Of a stretch of 64,000 nucleotides of DNA, positions 21,415-33,015 are shown in pieces (the stretch's first letter is position 1; every line of letters starts with the position of its first letter). Both the position numbers and the translations under genes were made by a program. The stretch covers positions 2,957,501 to 3,021,500 of the forward strand of contig NC_135793.1 of the NCBI RefSeq assembly GCF_051106095.1, read 5' to 3'. This DNA comes from Pogona vitticeps (Eukaryota > Chordata > Lepidosauria > Squamata > Agamidae). The notes under the pieces were generated by a model. The model made no database searches. It saw nothing but the letters and a program-made list of their open reading frames with translations, and was not told the origin of the DNA.

Positions 21415-21612
21415 AGATGTGGATGCAAGAGGGAGCTGGCAAAATTTCAAGGCAACGGGAAAAGAAGGAAGACCAGATAAGAGACAAACGAACACACAGC
21501 CTTCAGTTTGCAGGAGCTGAGCAGGGCAGCTGGTGATAGCTTTTTGGAGGTCGCTCATTCATGGGGGCCATCATAAATCAGAAGCAACCTGGCAGCTCAT
21601 AAAAACTAACAG
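21415..21612 (+). mobile_element. Old RTE-type LINE 3' fragment (plus)
   Basis: The plus strand resembles the final ORF stretch of the older RTE lineage (GGCAACGGGAAAAGAAGGAA, GCTTTTTGGAGGTCGCTCAT). It is followed by CATAAATCAGAAGCAACCTGGCAGC, a diverged CATAAGTCAGAAG(C)GACTTGACGGCA end. Confidence 0.6.
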
Positions 21613-21639
21613 AGCATATTCATTGTCATCTCCATCACC

Positions 21640-21712
21640 ATCATCTCAGAATGGCAGAACTCGAAGGGACCCTATGGATGACTGAGTCAGCGCCTTGTCA
21701 AAGAGGCAGGAA
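21640..21712 (-). mobile_element. tRNA-derived SINE fragment (minus)
   Basis: GAATGGCAGAACTCGAAGGG followed by ACCCTATGGATGACTGAGTC is the 3' half of the short-form SINE in reverse. Confidence 0.5.
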
Positions 21713-22234
21713 ATGGAGCTTGTTAGTCACCCGTTACATAAGTACCATAAAATTCGATTGAGTTGTCTACCAGTAGAGATTATTTTCTACGGTCCGTCCG
21801 TATATTCGTTGAATGTCTTCTCACTTTGTCTGCGAAACAACCTGGAAGTTACATCACTCACTGTTGTATGTTGGGTTATAATTGCATTTAATGGGCTACT
21901 GGATTATACCGTAGAGTAAAGCAATTTTTAGACACGTTAATGAAATATTGATTGACTGATTAATAGATTGGAAGATGCAGAGTGATGAAATCTTCACCCT
22001 GAATTCAGATTGATAATGGCTCGTGATTAACTTATTGTCAGCCAAGAAGATGAGAAGCCTTTTGGGGGTGGGGAGAATAATTACTCACTGTGGGGGGGGG
22101 CATTCAGTGGTATTTACCACTTGCTGGGAGCTCATTTGTATTCATTTGAGTAGCAGGGAGACAGATTTCACTAAGAGAAAATCTGTTTTTAAAGAAAGCT
22201 TCTGGGTATTCTTATACTGTACATTGTTAAGGTC
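21713..22234. other. Unique AT-rich sequence
   Basis: Nothing recognised. Confidence 0.4.
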
Positions 22235-22237
22235 AGG

Positions 22238-22400
22238 AATATATTATATTATATTTAAAATATTTTACCCTGCCTTTCTCCTTGAAAATGATCCAAGGAG
22301 GCTTGTGACAATGAAAGACAATATTTGAAGTTGGAAAACAATGAGTATACAAAGGTGGTTAACAACTGAGCTGTGTGCTTGGATTTCTGTCTTCATCTTT
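22238..22400 (-). mobile_element. LINE 3' tail fragment (CR1/L2-like, minus)
   Basis: ATATTATATTTAAAATATTTTACCCTGCC, TTGAAAATGATCCAAGGAGG, then ACAATATTTGAAGTTGGAAAACAATGAGTA. It is closely parallel to 61680-61860, so both descend from one family. Confidence 0.55.
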
Positions 22401-22937
22401 ATACACAGAGCATAAGAAGCTGACCAGCTGTGGTCATCAGGGTCTCCCATTCATATGGATGGAAGAACACACTGCAACCTACACAGGATCATGAAGGAGT
22501 GGTGGACTAAGAGATGTAGAAAGTTGTGTTTGGGGGATACCACACCTGGAAGCTTTATTCTTGAAGGATATTCTGATATACATATCCCAGAAGAGTCTGG
22601 GATCTTCTGGGCTTTGAGGTTTAAGAAAGTTATCTTCTCTGGGCAGAAGGCAGAGGGTTCGAGAACTGGAGAATCAAAACTGCGACAACTTCCAAAAAGA
22701 ATTCTGCATGGATGTAAATGACATTTGGCAATATGGTAGACTTTAATGAGGGAAGCGAAACTGCCAAATGACAGCTAGCCAGCATAGCAGGTTGGCATAC
22801 GAAGGCATCTTTAAATGAGGTTTTTAGAAAGCCCCATGGTCTGGAATGACGCTCTGCCTTATCCAAGTTGATTTGTGCCCCAGATCCAAATTGATTTATA
22901 AACTCTCTTTACTGCACTGTAGGAACCGGGCCGTTCT

Positions 22938-22941
<4 letters not shown>
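22401..22941. other. Unique sequence; short repeat shared with 23880
   Basis: GCCTTATCCAAGTTGATTTGTGCCCCAGATCC (22857 on) parallels 23915-23945 (GCCTCATCCAGTTTGATTTG...). This is an unnamed low-copy repeat. Confidence 0.35.

Positions 22942-22994
<53 letters not shown>
22942..22994. repeat. (CT)n microsatellite
   Basis: About 26 CT units. Confidence 0.95.
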
Positions 22995-23000
<6 letters not shown>

Positions 23001-23994
23001 GTTGTGGGAAGGGTTTGGGTGCCTTCCAAAAATCTTCTCTGGAAACAGGCTGGCAAAACCTTTGAGTTGCATTCCCCTAATTCACTGTTTAGAACCGTCT
23101 TCCCAATTATAGATGCTGCTGAAGTTAGGGCTTTTCTAGAACACCAAGGTGATAATGCACCACATTTAGCAGATTAATGCCTAGCACAGCAATGTTTACA
23201 GGATAATGCTCTTTATTGGGGGGGGGGGAGGGTGGTTGATATTGCTGTTCTTTGGGATATGAAATTGGCTGATATCCCGACTCTCACTTCATCAGCCCAG
23301 AATGCTACCTTTATTGGCACAGCAAATGTGATGATGAACAGCCTAATAAATGTGACATTGTATTTTCTTTTCCCATGCTGGCTGTATACTGTTTTCATGA
23401 ACTGTAGATTCAGCATCTGAGTGCTCACTCCAGCATCTAACATCTATAAGGAGCTTATTCTAGCTGCCATGCCTCGATGCTACCATTTAGCGTAGGGTAT
23501 ATTATTGCTTACAAAGTCCATCAGTGAGAGTGATGATTAAGGGCACAACACAATGAAAGAGAGGGACTTTTTAAGCCCCACTTATTTCAGGTGGAAAGAT
23601 AATTTTTGCAGAGTTAATGGGACAGTGGGGGGGGGGCGGGAAGGGGACCACAAGTTTTCTGCTACAAATTCTGGATATATTTGTATCATAACTTAGAAAT
23701 GCCCCCCCCCACTACAACATCCCTAAACCCCCAGCCTACATGGGCACTGACTGTGCTAGACAAGGGAGTTTAAGAGTTGTGTTATAAAGTGCTATTGAAC
23801 TTTGGGTTACATTTAGGTATAGGCTTATTCTGGATGTGAATATGTCCCCTGATCTAGATTTGAGGGTAGGGTGCAACTTTAGAAATGGTCACCAGTTGGG
23901 AGCCAATTTGTGCCTCATCCAGTTTGATTTGTGGCCTGGATTTAAATCAGTTTCTAGATCTCTAACTTGTCTTGCACCAGAGAACCAATATGCT
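22995..23994. other. Unique sequence with homopolymer runs
   Basis: Contains G- or C-runs at about 23219, 23626 and 23704. Nothing else recognised. Confidence 0.4.
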
Positions 23995-23997
23995 GAT

Positions 23998-24145
23998 GAC
24001 CGAGCGCTCCAGCACTGGAGGCATTCAAAGAGAAAACTGGGCCACCCTCTGTCAGATCTCCTTTGACTCCTGAACCGAGCAGGGGGGTTGGACGCGATGG
24101 CCTTTGTGGCCCCTTCCAACTCCATGATTCTAGGATTCTACGACT
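23998..24145 (+). mobile_element. CR1 LINE 3' end (plus)
   Basis: GCACTGGAGGCATTCAAAGAG, CAGGGGGGTTGGACGCGATGG, CCCCTTCCAACTCCATGATTC, then TAGGATTCTACGAC. These are the conserved CR1 3' UTR and the short ATTCTA-type terminal repeats. 5'-truncated. Confidence 0.8.
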
Positions 24146-24199
24146 TCTGCACGTGACCTTTGGAGACATGACAACTCCCAACAAGTGGGCCAAACCTGT

Positions 24200-24375
24200 C
24201 AGGTGTCCCCAGTGTGTCTCCTGGGAGAAGAGCCAGCCTGGGTAGCTTTGGGCCAGCTGCAAGTCCCAGGGCTGCCCCTAGAGGAAGAGAATGGTAAAAC
24301 ACTTCTGAATACTCTCCAACTGAAAAGGGTTGCCATAAGCCAGAATTGACTTGACAACACATGATAATGACGATT
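24200..24375 (+). mobile_element. Sauria-type SINE, 3' two-thirds (plus)
   Basis: TCTCCTGGGAGAAGAGCC, GGGTAGCTTTGGGCCAGCTG, GGTTGCCATAAGCCAGAATTGACTTGACAACACATGATAATGA. The 5' tRNA-like part is missing. The tail is the BovB-like 3' end followed by a GATAAT-type run. Confidence 0.7.
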
Positions 24376-26171
24376 ATGATGATTTTGGTGCCCTCAGGTG
24401 CATGCCTGGCACCCATCTATGTTTCACTTTGGAACCATATCTGGCCATCCCACTTTGATCTGGACCTCGTACAAATTACCCCAAATCCAGGTCACTCAGA
24501 TACACTCAGGATTTGCCCAAATTCTATTCACCACCTCTGATATACAGTAAAACTGTTCAAACTGAGTGATTGTCTTAAGGTGCCCTGAAAAGCCAATAGA
24601 TAAAGATTTTTGCTTGACAGTATCTCCCCCACCCCCAGCTCATCAGGAAGCAAAGTCTGATGAAATGGGCTCATCATTTTTTTCTCTCTGTCTTCTTCCT
24701 CTGCAGATTTGAATGGTGGAGTGATCCCTCTGTGGCCACGCTTCTACAGAAGAGTCATTGCCTTACTGAGTCACTCATTAATCTACTCCTGGCTAAAGCT
24801 CCGGCGCAGCTTCTGTTGTTCATCATGGTCAACCCTCTCTGTCTGTCGTCTCCAGGACTTCCTCTTTTATCACACCTGTCTCCTGCTCCAGGGGAATATC
24901 CAATTTCCCCCTGAGCCCGATCACTTCATGGCTTCCCTAAAATGTCATTTGTTGAACGTTCCATTGCTTAGCCTTGCTCTCGTGAGCAAAGCAAGAAAGG
25001 AAGACCAGCAAACCTTTCCTGCAGTGTGGATTTGAAGCCTACAATTAACATTTCTCCCCCCTCCTTGCAATGGAATTGACATTTCCTTTTAATTCCCCCC
25101 CCAAAGAATTTCACAAGTAGCGACCTTGCTGAATAAGTGCCTAGATACCACCTTAGTTCAGTGCTGTGTAGACTCCACAAGACGTTGCCAAGCCCGTAAT
25201 TTGGATTGAATGCGCGTTCCGACACCCAGAAACATCACCGGAGCACACCAATGGTTTCAAGTAGCTGAAAAAGAACACAAAGCCATCTCATTTAGGGCAA
25301 ATTGCAAACAAGAAGCAGCAGGCCCTCAGTTAAGAGGCATTTCTTCTGCCTCTGCTCTGATTGTACTAAGGGTGCGAGGAAAACACAATGAAATCTGGAT
25401 AAATAATTGCAATCTAGTGGAAAGTAAAAAAACACCTTCTCCCTCTGCTCCAATGTTCAGCAGAGTAAAGCTGAAATGCAACTTTGCACCCAGTTTAAAT
25501 AAGCCTGCTTTGCCACACTTGAACTGAAAATACCTAATTCAGGAATTTCCAGCAGGTTTATATTAACTTTCTTTTCTGCGTCTCCTGCGGGTCCTCTCAA
25601 GTCATTTCGAATGTACGGGGACTCTACAAAAGAGTAACTTTTCAAAGGGTCTACCCTTCACGATTCTAACTGGCTCTTGCAAATTGGAGGCCGTCACTAT
25701 CTTTAGTGAGCCAGTCCATCACCCATCTGGTCTTCCTCTTTCCTTCCTGCCTCCAACTGTCTCCAGCATTATTCTCTTTTCCCGTGAGTCTCGGTGAGAG
25801 AGTCTAAAACGAGGAAAAGGGCACGGATCAGAGCTACAATGGACAACTTTGGCAGGATTCCGGGCCATCTTTTGGGGCGGCTGACCACTTGAGAGCTATG
25901 TGCTCAACGGAGGTATGGCCTAAGTGGAAAGAGGTGTGGCCTAAGGAAAGGGGTGGAGGTTATCCATAATGCTTGAATGCGGATGTGAAAATCTGTGGGC
26001 ATTGGCCAAAACTCCACACTCTCTGTACAAGTTCTGCTTTGGGTTGGGCAAGGCTCTGTCCCTTCCCAATACATGGCACAGAAATGCACCCCTCCTTGCA
26101 TTTCATTTCTATGTGTTTGTAAGACTTTCCTCCACTGACTAAAGTGCACCTTTAATGAGTACACCTTCTAT
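24376..26171. other. Unique sequence
   Basis: No gene recognised. Overlapping short ORFs at 24660-25035 have no domains. 24,980-25,700 is AT-rich and repeat-free and could contain conserved non-coding DNA. Confidence 0.4.
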
Positions 26172-26520
26172 GTTGTTGTTGTTTTGTCATTAAGCTGTGT
26201 CCGACTCTTTGTGACCCCATGGACCAGAGCACGCCAGGCCCTCCTGTCTTCCACTGACTCCCGGAGTTGGGTCAAATTCATGTTGGTAGCTCCGATGACA
26301 CTGTCCAGCCATCTCGCCCTCTGTCCGTCCCCTTCTCCTCTTGCCTTCACACTTTCCCAACATCAGGGTCTTTTCCAGGGAGTCTTCTCTTCTCATGAGA
26401 TGGCCAAAATACTGGAGCCTTAGCTTCAGGATCTGTCCTTCCAATGAGCACTCAGGGTTGATTTCCTTCAGAATGGAGAGGTTTGATCTCCTTGCAGTCT
26501 GGGGGAGTCCCTATCAGTAT
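26172..26520 (-). mobile_element. BovB (RTE) LINE 3' fragment (minus)
   Basis: The minus strand encodes GQILKLRLQYFGHLMRREDS and LEKTLMLGKCEGKRRRGR, then the usual 3' end with a GTTGTTGTTG-type A/C-rich tail at its plus-strand start. 5'-truncated and frame-shifted near its end. Confidence 0.85.
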
Positions 26521-26844
26521 TTCCCACCCCTCTGGTCCTTGATGGGCAACCCCATGAAGGCTGAAAAAGCATGGGCTCCAAACAGCAAATGACATCCTCA
26601 GAGAGCCAGGGGGAGTAGGGGCCTTTTCTAAGAAATACAGGGTGGCCAGCCGGTCACTTTCTGTGTCTTTAAAAAAAAATATTCTTTCTCATCCGGAAGA
26701 AAACAAAGGGACAATATCACAACTCCTGAGGCTGCCATGCATATTATTTGATGGGGTGGTGGTGGTGGTATTTTTTTTTCCTGGGGATCAGGGCCACTGT
26801 GGGCTCAGATCACACTTTGGGGAACCGCATGTAGCCCATAACTA
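26521..26844. other. Unique sequence
   Basis: Nothing recognised. Confidence 0.4.
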
Positions 26845-26935
26845 GCCCTTGGATCAACTACAACTCCCAGAAATCCTGGCCAGCACAGCAAGGGGTGAAG
26901 GCTTCTGGGAGCTGCAGTCCATGCTGGTCTACGCT
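26845..26935. mobile_element. hAT MITE family A core fragment
   Basis: CAACTACAACTCCCAGAAAT and the inverse GGCTTCTGGGAGCTGCAGTC flank the short centre. Both termini are lost. Confidence 0.6.
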
Positions 26936-26950
26936 ATAGATTCTTTCGAC

Positions 26951-27083
26951 CAGTGGTTCCCAACCTTGGGTAACCCAGATGTTCTTGGACTACAACTCCC
27001 AGAAATCCTGGCCAGCCCAGCTAGTGGAGCTTCCGGGAGCTGCAGTCCAGGAACATCTGGGTGCCCAAGGTTGAGAACCACTG
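26951..27083. mobile_element. hAT MITE family A copy, well preserved
   Basis: CAGTGGTTCCCAACCTTGGG at the left against an inverse CCCAAGGTTGAGAACCACTG at the right gives 19 of 20 bases matching. The element is 133 bp. No exact flanking duplication. Confidence 0.75.
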
Positions 27084-28440
27084 ACGGAGAGGATGCCCTT
27101 GACTGTCATGTGTGAAGCAAAAGTTAGGGTTGCTTGCTGGATCCCAGTTCCCTCCTTTTTTTTTTAGCCATTGGGTTTAAAGAGGAAGTTAATTCCCAGC
27201 ACTTATCTTAATAGACTCACATTTTAAAGGATTTAATCCTGCAACGATCACAAGCAGAACAAAAGGGATGTGCTTTTGCAGATTTCTGAATACCAATGAG
27301 CGTTTAATCTCTTCCAGAGGAGTGAAATACCAAGTAAATTGATGAGGAGACAGTGGCACAGAAGTGCTGCAGATGCCAAAGAAGTGAAAATGATATTCTG
27401 CAACAGCTATTTAAAAGGGGGGGGGGAGATCTGATTAGATTTTGGGTGACTTGCCAGAGGCCCATGATCAAGAGGAAGCATAGTAAGGACAATAATGTAC
27501 CAACATGCAGAATCCTGTTTCTATAGCGGGCTGCTGTCGGTGGAGGTCACAATGGCGGTGTTCTTGATTAAATTATCAAAGTCCTGGCATCTGTTCCAAC
27601 CAATTACCTCCAGCAATTCCAGAAATCATTTCACGGAGTGGCCCCGGGTTTGCAATCGCAACAGATTGCAAGCATCACTCAACAAACAGCTAGGACTTGA
27701 GCTAGCACTGATCAACCGACAGAGAGAGGCTGTGATACAGCAGAGGTATTGGAGACTTCGGGCATCCCCATATTCCCCACTGCTGGGTGGTCTCTGCTTA
27801 AAAAGCTTTTAAAAACCACATAAAATCAGTTAAATAGAGGACTCCATGTTCTCCAAAAGAGGAGCCTTTCTGTGGCCTACCAGGGAGCCATTACGAGAAA
27901 CTGAAGAGGTGCCTAAAACCATCAGCTCAACTCTCCAGCTTAAGGGCTGGGCATGGTCACCACTTCAATATCCCATAATGTCTCACTGGCAAAGTTTGGA
28001 AAAGTAACTTTTTGGGGGGCAGGGGGGTTCATCTTCCAGTTGCCCATGGCCGTTCGTTGTGCTGGGCAACCTTGGCAGTTATAGTCCAGAGGTTGAGTTG
28101 GTTCCTGCGCAGAGATCTGTTGGCCAATTATTTTCAGGCCTTCACGTATGACCTCTGCAGAGCCTACTATTAATTTCTTGGGCTCTGCCTTTCCATTAGG
28201 GTGGGATACGAATTTCATTCCAGATGGTTTTTGATATTGAAATGCCAAAATGGAAAAAAAATGTGTTCATCTCCACAGTGGAAAAAACTTCAATGTCTTC
28301 CAACATGGAAGAACCAAAATCGACAAGATGAATGTGAGGTTCTCGCTATCCCATTTTTAATCCTTCTGGATTCCACCATGTTTATGTTGCAGCTTTAACG
28401 AGAAGCCATTCATCTTTGACACCTATAGGCAGACACAACA
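27084..28440. other. Unique sequence
   Basis: No gene recognised. 27,850-27,950 carries a faint LINE 3'-like phrase (AACTCTCCAGCTTAAGGGCTGG). G-runs occur near 27418 and 28013. Confidence 0.35.
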
Positions 28441-28444
28441 TGCT

Positions 28445-28545
28445 CACCTTAATGTATATTATTTATTTGTCTCGTTTATAGGCTCCCTTTCTCCCAATAA
28501 GGGAGACAGCTGTCTCTTATATGGAAGCCAGCCAGTGCAAATTGG
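28445..28545 (-). mobile_element. LINE 3' tail fragment (minus)
   Basis: TATTATTTATTTGTCTCGTTTATAGGCTCCCTTTCTCCC, then AAGGGAGAC. Decayed version of the tail blocks elsewhere. Confidence 0.4.
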
Positions 28546-28624
28546 TAAAATAATATTTCAGTTTGTTTTTGAAGTGTATGTGATAAATATCATGAAGCGA
28601 TAAGCATTTGGCTATAAGCAAATA

Positions 28625-28752
28625 AGTGGCATCCGTGGCCTAGGTCTCTGGATGTAGAGCCCAAGAGTTTGATTCCCCACGTGGCCTGTCTGATAGCGCC
28701 TGGACTTGATGATCTATAGGTTCCCTTCTAGCTCCACTGTTCTAAGATGATG
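28625..28752 (+). mobile_element. tRNA-derived SINE, short form (plus)
   Basis: GTGGCCTAGGTCTCTGGATG, then AGAGTTTGATTCCCCACG, GGACTTGATGATCTATAGG and CTCCACTGTTCTAAGATG. Confidence 0.65.
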
Positions 28753-28756
28753 GTGA

Positions 28757-29015
28757 TTATAATAGGAGCCTTGTGGCACAGTGGTTAAACTGCAGTACTG
28801 CAGTGAAAACTCTCTTCACAATTCTGCACACAACCCAGAGGATTCAGGTAGCCGGCTCAAGGCTGACTCAGCCATCCATTCTTCTAAAGTTGGTCAATTG
28901 AGCACCCAGCTGGCCAGGGGTGCGTGCAATGTGTTGCCTGCATAATTCAACTGCAAACCACCCAGAGAGTGCATTGAGCACTGTGGGGCGGTATATAAGC
29001 AGCACGCTTTTCTTC
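28757..29015 (+). mobile_element. tRNA-derived SINE, second family (plus)
   Basis: GAGCCTTGTGGCACAGTGGTTAAA and CTGCAGTACTGCAG at the 5' side, TGACTCAGCCATCCATTC in the body, AAACCACCCAGAGAGTGCAT and GGGGCGGTATATAAGCAGCA at the 3' end. It matches 6288-6530 block for block and is about full length. Confidence 0.75.
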
Positions 29016-29800
29016 TCATCTTCTCCTATGATTTCCTAAGCAACCTGAGTTCTGTCCAAGAAAGGAGTATTTTTATAGAAGCTTGCAAAAAAAAAATCCT
29101 CACTGGAACTAAGCAATCTTATTGTGACTTATCCTTGCCAAAAAAGATCCTTTTTTTGACCACGCCAAAATGGTCAATCGCTGTTCTTTTGCAAATACCG
29201 CTTTGTTCGCATCCCTGACCTCCCATCCCAGCAGCCTTGTGTGTTACGGAGGAAAAAAATGCAGATGAATTGCTGGAAATGAAATCTGGTTTTCAACCCG
29301 GGGCACAAGGAGGGGAGGAAAGTCCTTTAAAGCTTCTTAGGAAAATAAATAAGAGCGAGAATCCATTTTCTAACAGCTAAAGGGCACCTTTTCCCTTCAA
29401 TTACATTTTGTGAAAAGCCCTCTGATCCCACACACTTTTGTTTGTAGTCCTAAAGCGTCATTATCTGGAGCATCATTAAATGCCAGCACTGTGTTATAAA
29501 CATGACACGGTATCCATATTAAACGCACAAGCAGCCCTTGTTGATACACGCCAGCTTGCCGGAGAGTAGAAGCCAGCAGTAACGCAATGCAAGGGGAAGC
29601 TGTTCAGAACCTCCATTCAAGCCTTTCGGCTGCCTTCTGCAAGTGTGTATAAATAGAGTTGGCATTTGACTAGTTTATACTAAAAAAGAAACAATGCTTC
29701 TCTCAATTAAATGATCAAATAATAGCCCACAAATTAAAAATGGAGATGGCCAGCTACTGTATTTTTAGTGGTGCGAATTTAGAATATTTTAGCCTTGTTT
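29016..29800. other. Unique AT-rich sequence
   Basis: Repeat-free with no ORF of note. It is possibly conserved non-coding DNA but nothing specific can be shown. Confidence 0.35.
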
Positions 29801-29814
29801 GGGAGAGAAATGCA

Positions 29815-29985
29815 TCATCAACATCACCATCATAATCTTCTTCATCATCATCTTTGAATTGCAGAGAATGGAAGAGACCTTATGGATGATCAAGTGGAAC
29901 CTCTGTCAAAGAAGCCCAGTGGAGAATCGAACTTCCAACCTCAGACTCCGCAACCAGAGACCTTAACTAATGAGCTTATCCAGAG
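29815..29985 (-). mobile_element. tRNA-derived SINE, short form with ATC-rich tail (minus)
   Basis: A CATCATCA-type run (29813-29852) precedes TTGAATTGCAGAGAATGG, then GAATCGAACTTCCAACCTC and an inverted A-box TAATGAGCTTATCCAG. The run is the SINE's own 3' tail. Confidence 0.6.
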
Positions 29986-30009
29986 GTTGATGTCCATGGA
30001 ATCCAATTT

Positions 30010-30130
30010 CAGTCCACGACTTGGTGACAAACCAATCTGCTGGCCACAGAGACTGGCGAAACGTTAGGAAGAACAACCTTCAGAACATGGCCAAAGAGCC
30101 CGAAAAACCCACAACAACCAATCCAATCTG
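30010..30130 (+). mobile_element. Penelope-like terminal fragment with hammerhead-like core
   Basis: GGCCACAGAGACTGGCGAAA followed by CGTTAGGAAGAACAAC and GGCCAAAGAGCCCGAAAAAC is the recognisable end of a common reptilian Penelope-like family. The GAAAC box and a weak stem II (GCTGGC / CTGGC, with G-U pairs) are visible. The upstream catalytic box is not conserved, so I expect no activity. Confidence 0.5.
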
Positions 30131-31384
30131 TGTGATTTCAGGACTCAAAGCTGAAATCATGGGGCATACCCTTGTGATGTCACAGAGGTGGGCCTTTATG
30201 GGGTCAGACGGTCCAGGCCTTGTGATGTCACTCAAGACTAAACTTTTCTATGTCCTGAAAAAAAGAGGCTCACAAAGTGCCAGAGACAGAGGCCAGGAGG
30301 GGCTCATTGGGTCTCAGGACTCCAGTTTTCTCCATGCCACCCCCATGCCTTCTCTACCCCCTTCCAACTCCATCTTGTGCCCTGGACCAGCATCCCCTTG
30401 GGCTTCATGGCCAAACTGCCACACTGAAAACGAAGCTCTGTGATCTTCCTCATGGTGAAGAGGAAAACCTTGAACCCTTAACATATATTTCAAAATGGCA
30501 GCAGTAAATCGTTTATCTCTGTCTGTGCGTCCTTCTTAAGAAACTGGTTTTAAGATTATATTTTTTTTTTGAAGTGTGACATAATTGTTGAACATTTGGG
30601 ACTGGCAGCAAGCCTTAAACGCTTATGCCAGTTATATAATCAAGTGTCACATTAGTCATGCTTAAATTGTCTTGTTTGGCAAACAAGAATACTAATGATT
30701 CTCCTTCTGCCATGTTGCTGTGAGGCTCTGGCGTGGTGGCATGCTCTCGGTAGAGAGGCCTGGCTCTTCATCAATCCGAGACAAGCCCTCGCAACTTGAG
30801 CAGATATAAAAGCAACAGGAAGTGGTGGCTGGTGCATCATGTGCTGGGACACAAAGGGCATGCTGAACCAGAACATGCAGCATGGGAAGTTATGGGTTTG
30901 CACCCCTTCCAGCTCTTCATGATAACTGCATGGTCCTCACCACAGCATCGCTAGCTTTTTCCCATGTTTATTATGATCTGTTCTCAGAATGCAAAATCAC
31001 AGTGAGTTCTTGAACAAACTAGGAGAGCTGGAGTTACAAATGTAAAAAACAACTTGGCAGGATAAAGGGCATAAAGATTGCTCCATAACTCTTCTGGCAC
31101 AGCAGAAATAATATCAGCAGCAGGTTCCTGCTGATTTCAGAATTCCTGCTTCAGTTTTGGGTGGCGCTCTACATTGTCTTATTGCAGACAAGTTGGGCAC
31201 AACCTGAAATCAAAACAGGGAGTCTTTAATTAATGGCAATCTGCCACTGCTGCTGAGGTCACTCCTGGAGGACTACAGATCAGGCTACTGACCAGTGAAA
31301 CATACCACAAACATTAGGGATGTAGAACTTCTTGAAGCTAGATAGATGTTGTCCTGTTGCCAGTTTTAGGTGTACAATAGTGAA
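30131..31384. other. Unique sequence
   Basis: No gene recognised. 30540-30680 is AT-rich with a loose inverted GTGTGACATAAT / TCAAGTGTCACA pair. Confidence 0.35.
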
Positions 31385-31387
31385 TGG

Positions 31388-31728
31388 GATTTCCATATTT
31401 TCCATACCAATACCATAATTCTCCATTTTTGGGAGTTCTACCTACAGGCATCTTTTAAGCACCTGAATGTGATGTACTTGGGGGGGGGAGGCCTAAAATT
31501 TGAGGATAATCTAGGCCTAGCTTTATCCAAGCTTCCTGTTCCTGCCCAGCTGCTAGCTGGGAGCTTTCTTTCTGAACAGGAAGCGAGGCAGAGCTAGGCC
31601 TAGCTCAGCCTCAAAGCCTTCCATTTTAGACCTTTCTCCTAGGTGAGCCAAATTCAGTTGCTTGAAAGGTGCCTGTGTGGTAGGTAGAACTCCCAGGATG
31701 GAGAATTATGATATTTGGTAGTCCAGAA
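31388..31728. mobile_element. Foldback (long inverted-repeat) element, unnamed
   Basis: The left arm ATAATTCTCCATTTTTGGGAGTTCTACCTAC and the right arm GTAGGTAGAACTCCCAGGATGGAGAATTAT are inverse complements. Further inner matches (TTTTAAGCACCTGAA / TTCAGTTGCTTGAAA, CCTAGGCC palindromes) extend them. The centre holds GAACAGGAAGCGAGGCAGAGC. A partial second copy lies at 55195-55345. It is non-coding. Confidence 0.6.
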
Positions 31729-32736
31729 AGCCTAAAAACCCCACCACTAATGTGAAATGGATGTTTTCTTACAGAAGCATGGGCATTTCTGTTCCATCTC
31801 TTATGGGAGGGGAGTAGAATGGAATAATAAAATCTAACTTGGAGAAGAACTTGTTGAGTGTAACTGAGACTTCATATTCTGAGTCTATGAACTCTTGTTT
31901 TTAAAGTCTAAACCAGGAGCCTTGGTGATGTCTCTTAAGAAAGCCGCCATGTAATTAATAAATGTCGATATGATGGCAACCTTTTACTGTTCAAATCTGA
32001 TTCATGTTCTCAGTCCCCTTCAATACACATCGTACTATGTTTTTCCTTCAATCAACGAGAACTCCGATTTGTACTTTTATGACATGGTTTCCTGCTTGAA
32101 GTTCTTAACATCTCAACCTCCACGCCTATGTTTAAGCTGGGAGAAAAGTAATTGTAAATAGATGCAAGAGAGAGAGAGAGGGAGAGACAGAGAAGTTGGT
32201 AGTAATGGGATCATTGAAATGCACATATAAAGCACAGTGCTTTGTTACTTATAGAACTGGTAAAGGAAAAATGGGTGGCTAAGCCAGCAAGAGAACTATC
32301 ACTTCCCACTCATGTTTTACTGACAATTTTTCATACAAAGTATAACTGAGATTTACCTTTTTGTCACAACTGCCATGACTGTGCTAGTAAACAAATGACA
32401 CAAGAACACCATCTGGAAGCGGGGGGGGGGGGAATGACTGGTTGCGTTGTTCCATTGACAGCTGCCACGATCCTGCCCTCTGTTGAGCCTGCTCTTTGCT
32501 CCAAGTTGCATCTGGTGACTTGCTTTGCAAAAAATGGGTCTCAATTACATGCTTGTCTCTCCTACTCGGTTTGCTTTATCTGGGAGAACATACCGGGCTG
32601 TGGTTCCCTGCTCTGTTCAAAAGGGAAAACGAGAGTCAGGCGAAGTCTGGGTTTGCAGACGGGCAAGGAAGAAAGTGTTAATGGGTGTCAGCCCATTCCC
32701 ACTCTATGGCTGCTTCTCAAACCAATGGAATAGCGG
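31729..32736. other. Unique sequence
   Basis: A short GA-rich run lies at 32167-32193 and a G-run at 32420. Overlapping ORFs at 32353-32923 have no domain and run into the microsatellite. Confidence 0.4.
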
Positions 32737-32738
32737 TT

Positions 32739-32777
<39 letters not shown>

Positions 32778-32822
32778 TTCATTCATTCATTCATTCATTC
32801 ATTCATTCATTCATTCATTCAT

Positions 32823-32870
<48 letters not shown>
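32737..32870. repeat. Compound (TTTA)n(TTCA)n(TTTA)n array
   Basis: A block of TTCA units sits between two blocks of TTTA units. It abuts the LINE end that follows, so it probably grew from that LINE's tail. Confidence 0.95.
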
Positions 32871-32873
<3 letters not shown>

Positions 32874-33015
32874 ATATACCGCCCACACTACCCAAAGGTC
32901 TCTGGGCGGCTTACAGCATTTAAAATACAATAAAAAGGCAAAATAAAAAGGCAAAATAATTAAAATGCAATTAAAATATATATTCTAAAAATTGCCATCA
33001 GACCCACATTTGATG
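32871..33015 (-). mobile_element. LINE 3' end (CR1/L2-like, minus)
   Basis: CTTATATACCGCCCACACTACCC ... TCTCTGGGCGGCTTACAGCATTTAAAATACAATAAAA is the reversed 3' terminus of a squamate LINE with GGGCGGTATATAAG + AAATA tail. Confidence 0.6.

Noticed and set aside
32525-32923. ORF ending in repeated LFIY and SFIH
   Set aside because: Translation of the TTTA/TTCA microsatellite. The equivalent at 60217-60534 is rejected for the same reason.
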